Positions 63,403 to 64,000 of a stretch of DNA of 64,000 nucleotides are shown here, piece by piece. Position 1 is the stretch's first letter. Each line of letters begins with the position of its first letter. The notes under the pieces are model-generated. The model was not told the DNA's origin. It searched no databases and saw only the letters and a program-made list of their open reading frames with translations. The translations under genes and the position numbers were made by a program. The DNA lies in NCBI GenBank assembly GCA_026005075.1, contig BPKJ01000001.1, positions 558,001-622,000 of the forward strand. Reading direction: 5' to 3'. The DNA is from Lysobacteraceae bacterium (lineage in GTDB: Bacteria; Pseudomonadota; Gammaproteobacteria; Xanthomonadales; Xanthomonadaceae).

Positions 63403-64000
63403 GTGGAGCACGGGACGATCAAGGGCCGGATCCTGACCGAGGCGACCACCCGCGTGCACACGCCGTCGCTGGCCGCCGAGGCTCACCCCTGGTGCCTGAA
63501 GCTCGTCTCCGGCCCAGACGCCGGCGCGGTGTTCGCGCTCGGCGATTCGGCGCTGGTCGGTCGCGAGCACGGCGTCGACGTGCGTCTTGCCGAAACCAGC
63601 GTCTCGCGCCGTCACTGCCACCTCTACCGCAAGCGTGGCGGCTACTGGGTGCTCGACCTCGGAGCCACCAACCCGACCCGGGTCAACGGCATGCAAGTCA
63701 CCGCCACGCCGATGATGGACGGCGACCTGCTCCATTGCGGCGACCTCGATCTCAAGCTGATCGGTCCGCGCAACCCCGAGCATCCGCGGATCACGCTGCC
63801 GCCCGCACCGGATGGCCGCGACCGGCTGAGCGGCGTGCTCTGCCGGTCGCGCTTCCGCGAGGCCCTCGAGGGCGAGTGCGCGCGCCGCCAGGGCGACGGA
63901 GCGCTGGCGCTCCTGGTGCTGGACGTGGATCACTTCCGCCACATCAACGACCGCTTCGGCTTCGCCGCCGGCGACCGCGCCCTGAAGACCCTGGGCCGGC
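63403..64000 (+). CDS. FHA-GGDEF protein, start only (partial)
   Basis: GTG at 63403 with GGAGG 7 nt upstream; the frame stays open to the window edge (199 codons seen). Residues about 30-125 are a forkhead-associated domain: ALVGREHGVDVRL, ETSVSRRHCHLYRK, VLDLGATNPTRVNG and GDLLHCGDLDLKLIG. After a linker the GGDEF domain begins (RLSGVLCRSRFREAL; LLVLDVDHFRHINDRFGFAAGDRAL), with the metal Asp intact. It probably makes cyclic-di-GMP, tuned by binding phosphothreonine partners, and adds an active cyclase to the cluster. The GGDEF motif itself lies past the edge. A Ser/Thr kinase that could act on an FHA partner lies at 23-26 kb. Confidence 0.85.
   Translation, partial: MEHGTIKGRILTEATTRVHTPSLAAEAHPWCLKLVSGPDAGAVFALGDSALVGREHGVDVRLAETSVSRRHCHLYRKRGGYWVLDLGATNPTRVNGMQVTATPMMDGDLLHCGDLDLKLIGPRNPEHPRITLPPAPDGRDRLSGVLCRSRFREALEGECARRQGDGALALLVLDVDHFRHINDRFGFAAGDRALKTLGR

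Overview
The window is a GC-rich (about 70% by eye), densely packed chromosomal segment. Gene content and protein style fit a free-living gammaproteobacterium of the Lysobacterales/Xanthomonadales (Lysobacter/Luteimonas/Xanthomonas relatives). Pointers are a TonB-dependent receptor leader of the usual type, a lysine/alanine histone-H1-like protein, GTP-dependent PEP carboxykinase, a NTP/NDP-exchange-type carrier, PilU, a pdhA-pdhB-SH3-pdhC order, and HemP. This is inference from family knowledge; no rRNA or tRNA gene is present. I saw no phage, insertion sequence, CRISPR array or plasmid function. The region reads as stable core chromosome.

Layout. 0-3.2 kb: start of a TonB receptor, a frameshifted secreted beta-strand protein, and pckG (all minus). 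3.3-7.9 kb: a TetR repressor divergent from an alpha/beta hydrolase-fadE-hotdog operon for fatty-acid use, with two palindromic operators over its promoter. 7.9-16.9 kb: secreted protein, NTP/NDP-type carrier, GMC oxidoreductase, M48 peptidase plus LemA, serine hydrolase, and a histone-like repeat protein. 16.9-17.5 kb: a 600-bp gap holding two very small same-frame ORFs. 17.5-22.1 kb: gcvT and gcvH, an NfeD/stomatin pair and a FadL-type porin. 22.2-28.6 kb: a receptor Ser/Thr kinase with its coupled partner, an SLC13 carrier, and a Fur-boxed hemP unit. 28.6-35.8 kb: aldo/keto reductase, a GDT1-type Mn/Ca exporter, nucleoside carrier plus ribokinase-type kinase (salvage), htpX behind a sigma32-like promoter, enoyl-CoA hydratase, and two unknown proteins. 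36-39 kb: DUF465 protein, OmpA and DUF4398 lipoproteins, pilU.

39-47 kb is an amino-acid catabolic block. hppD, hmgA, fah and maiA take 4-hydroxyphenylpyruvate to fumarate and acetoacetate, with a divergent MarR regulator; an M13 peptidase and kynA (tryptophan 2,3-dioxygenase) follow. 47.3-51 kb is a pyruvate/2-oxoacid dehydrogenase operon. Its E1-alpha gene carries about five apparent single-base indels, while E1-beta, a tandem SH3-like protein and E2 are intact and translationally coupled. 51-57.9 kb: purD, an LplT-like/PlsC fusion, ampE, nudC, erpA, bactofilin and a coiled-coil membrane protein. 57.9-64 kb is a signalling cluster: a REC-REC-degenerate GGDEF-degenerate EAL protein, a hybrid histidine kinase with REC and Hpt, and the start of an FHA-GGDEF protein.

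Functionally, the window leans to growth on lipids and amino acids: fadE, enoyl-CoA hydratase, FadL porin, tyrosine and tryptophan oxidation and glycine cleavage feed acetyl-CoA, acetoacetate and fumarate. PEP carboxykinase offers the gluconeogenic exit. The rest is envelope quality control (HtpX, M48/LemA, NfeD/stomatin, AmpE) and cyclic-di-GMP/pilus control.
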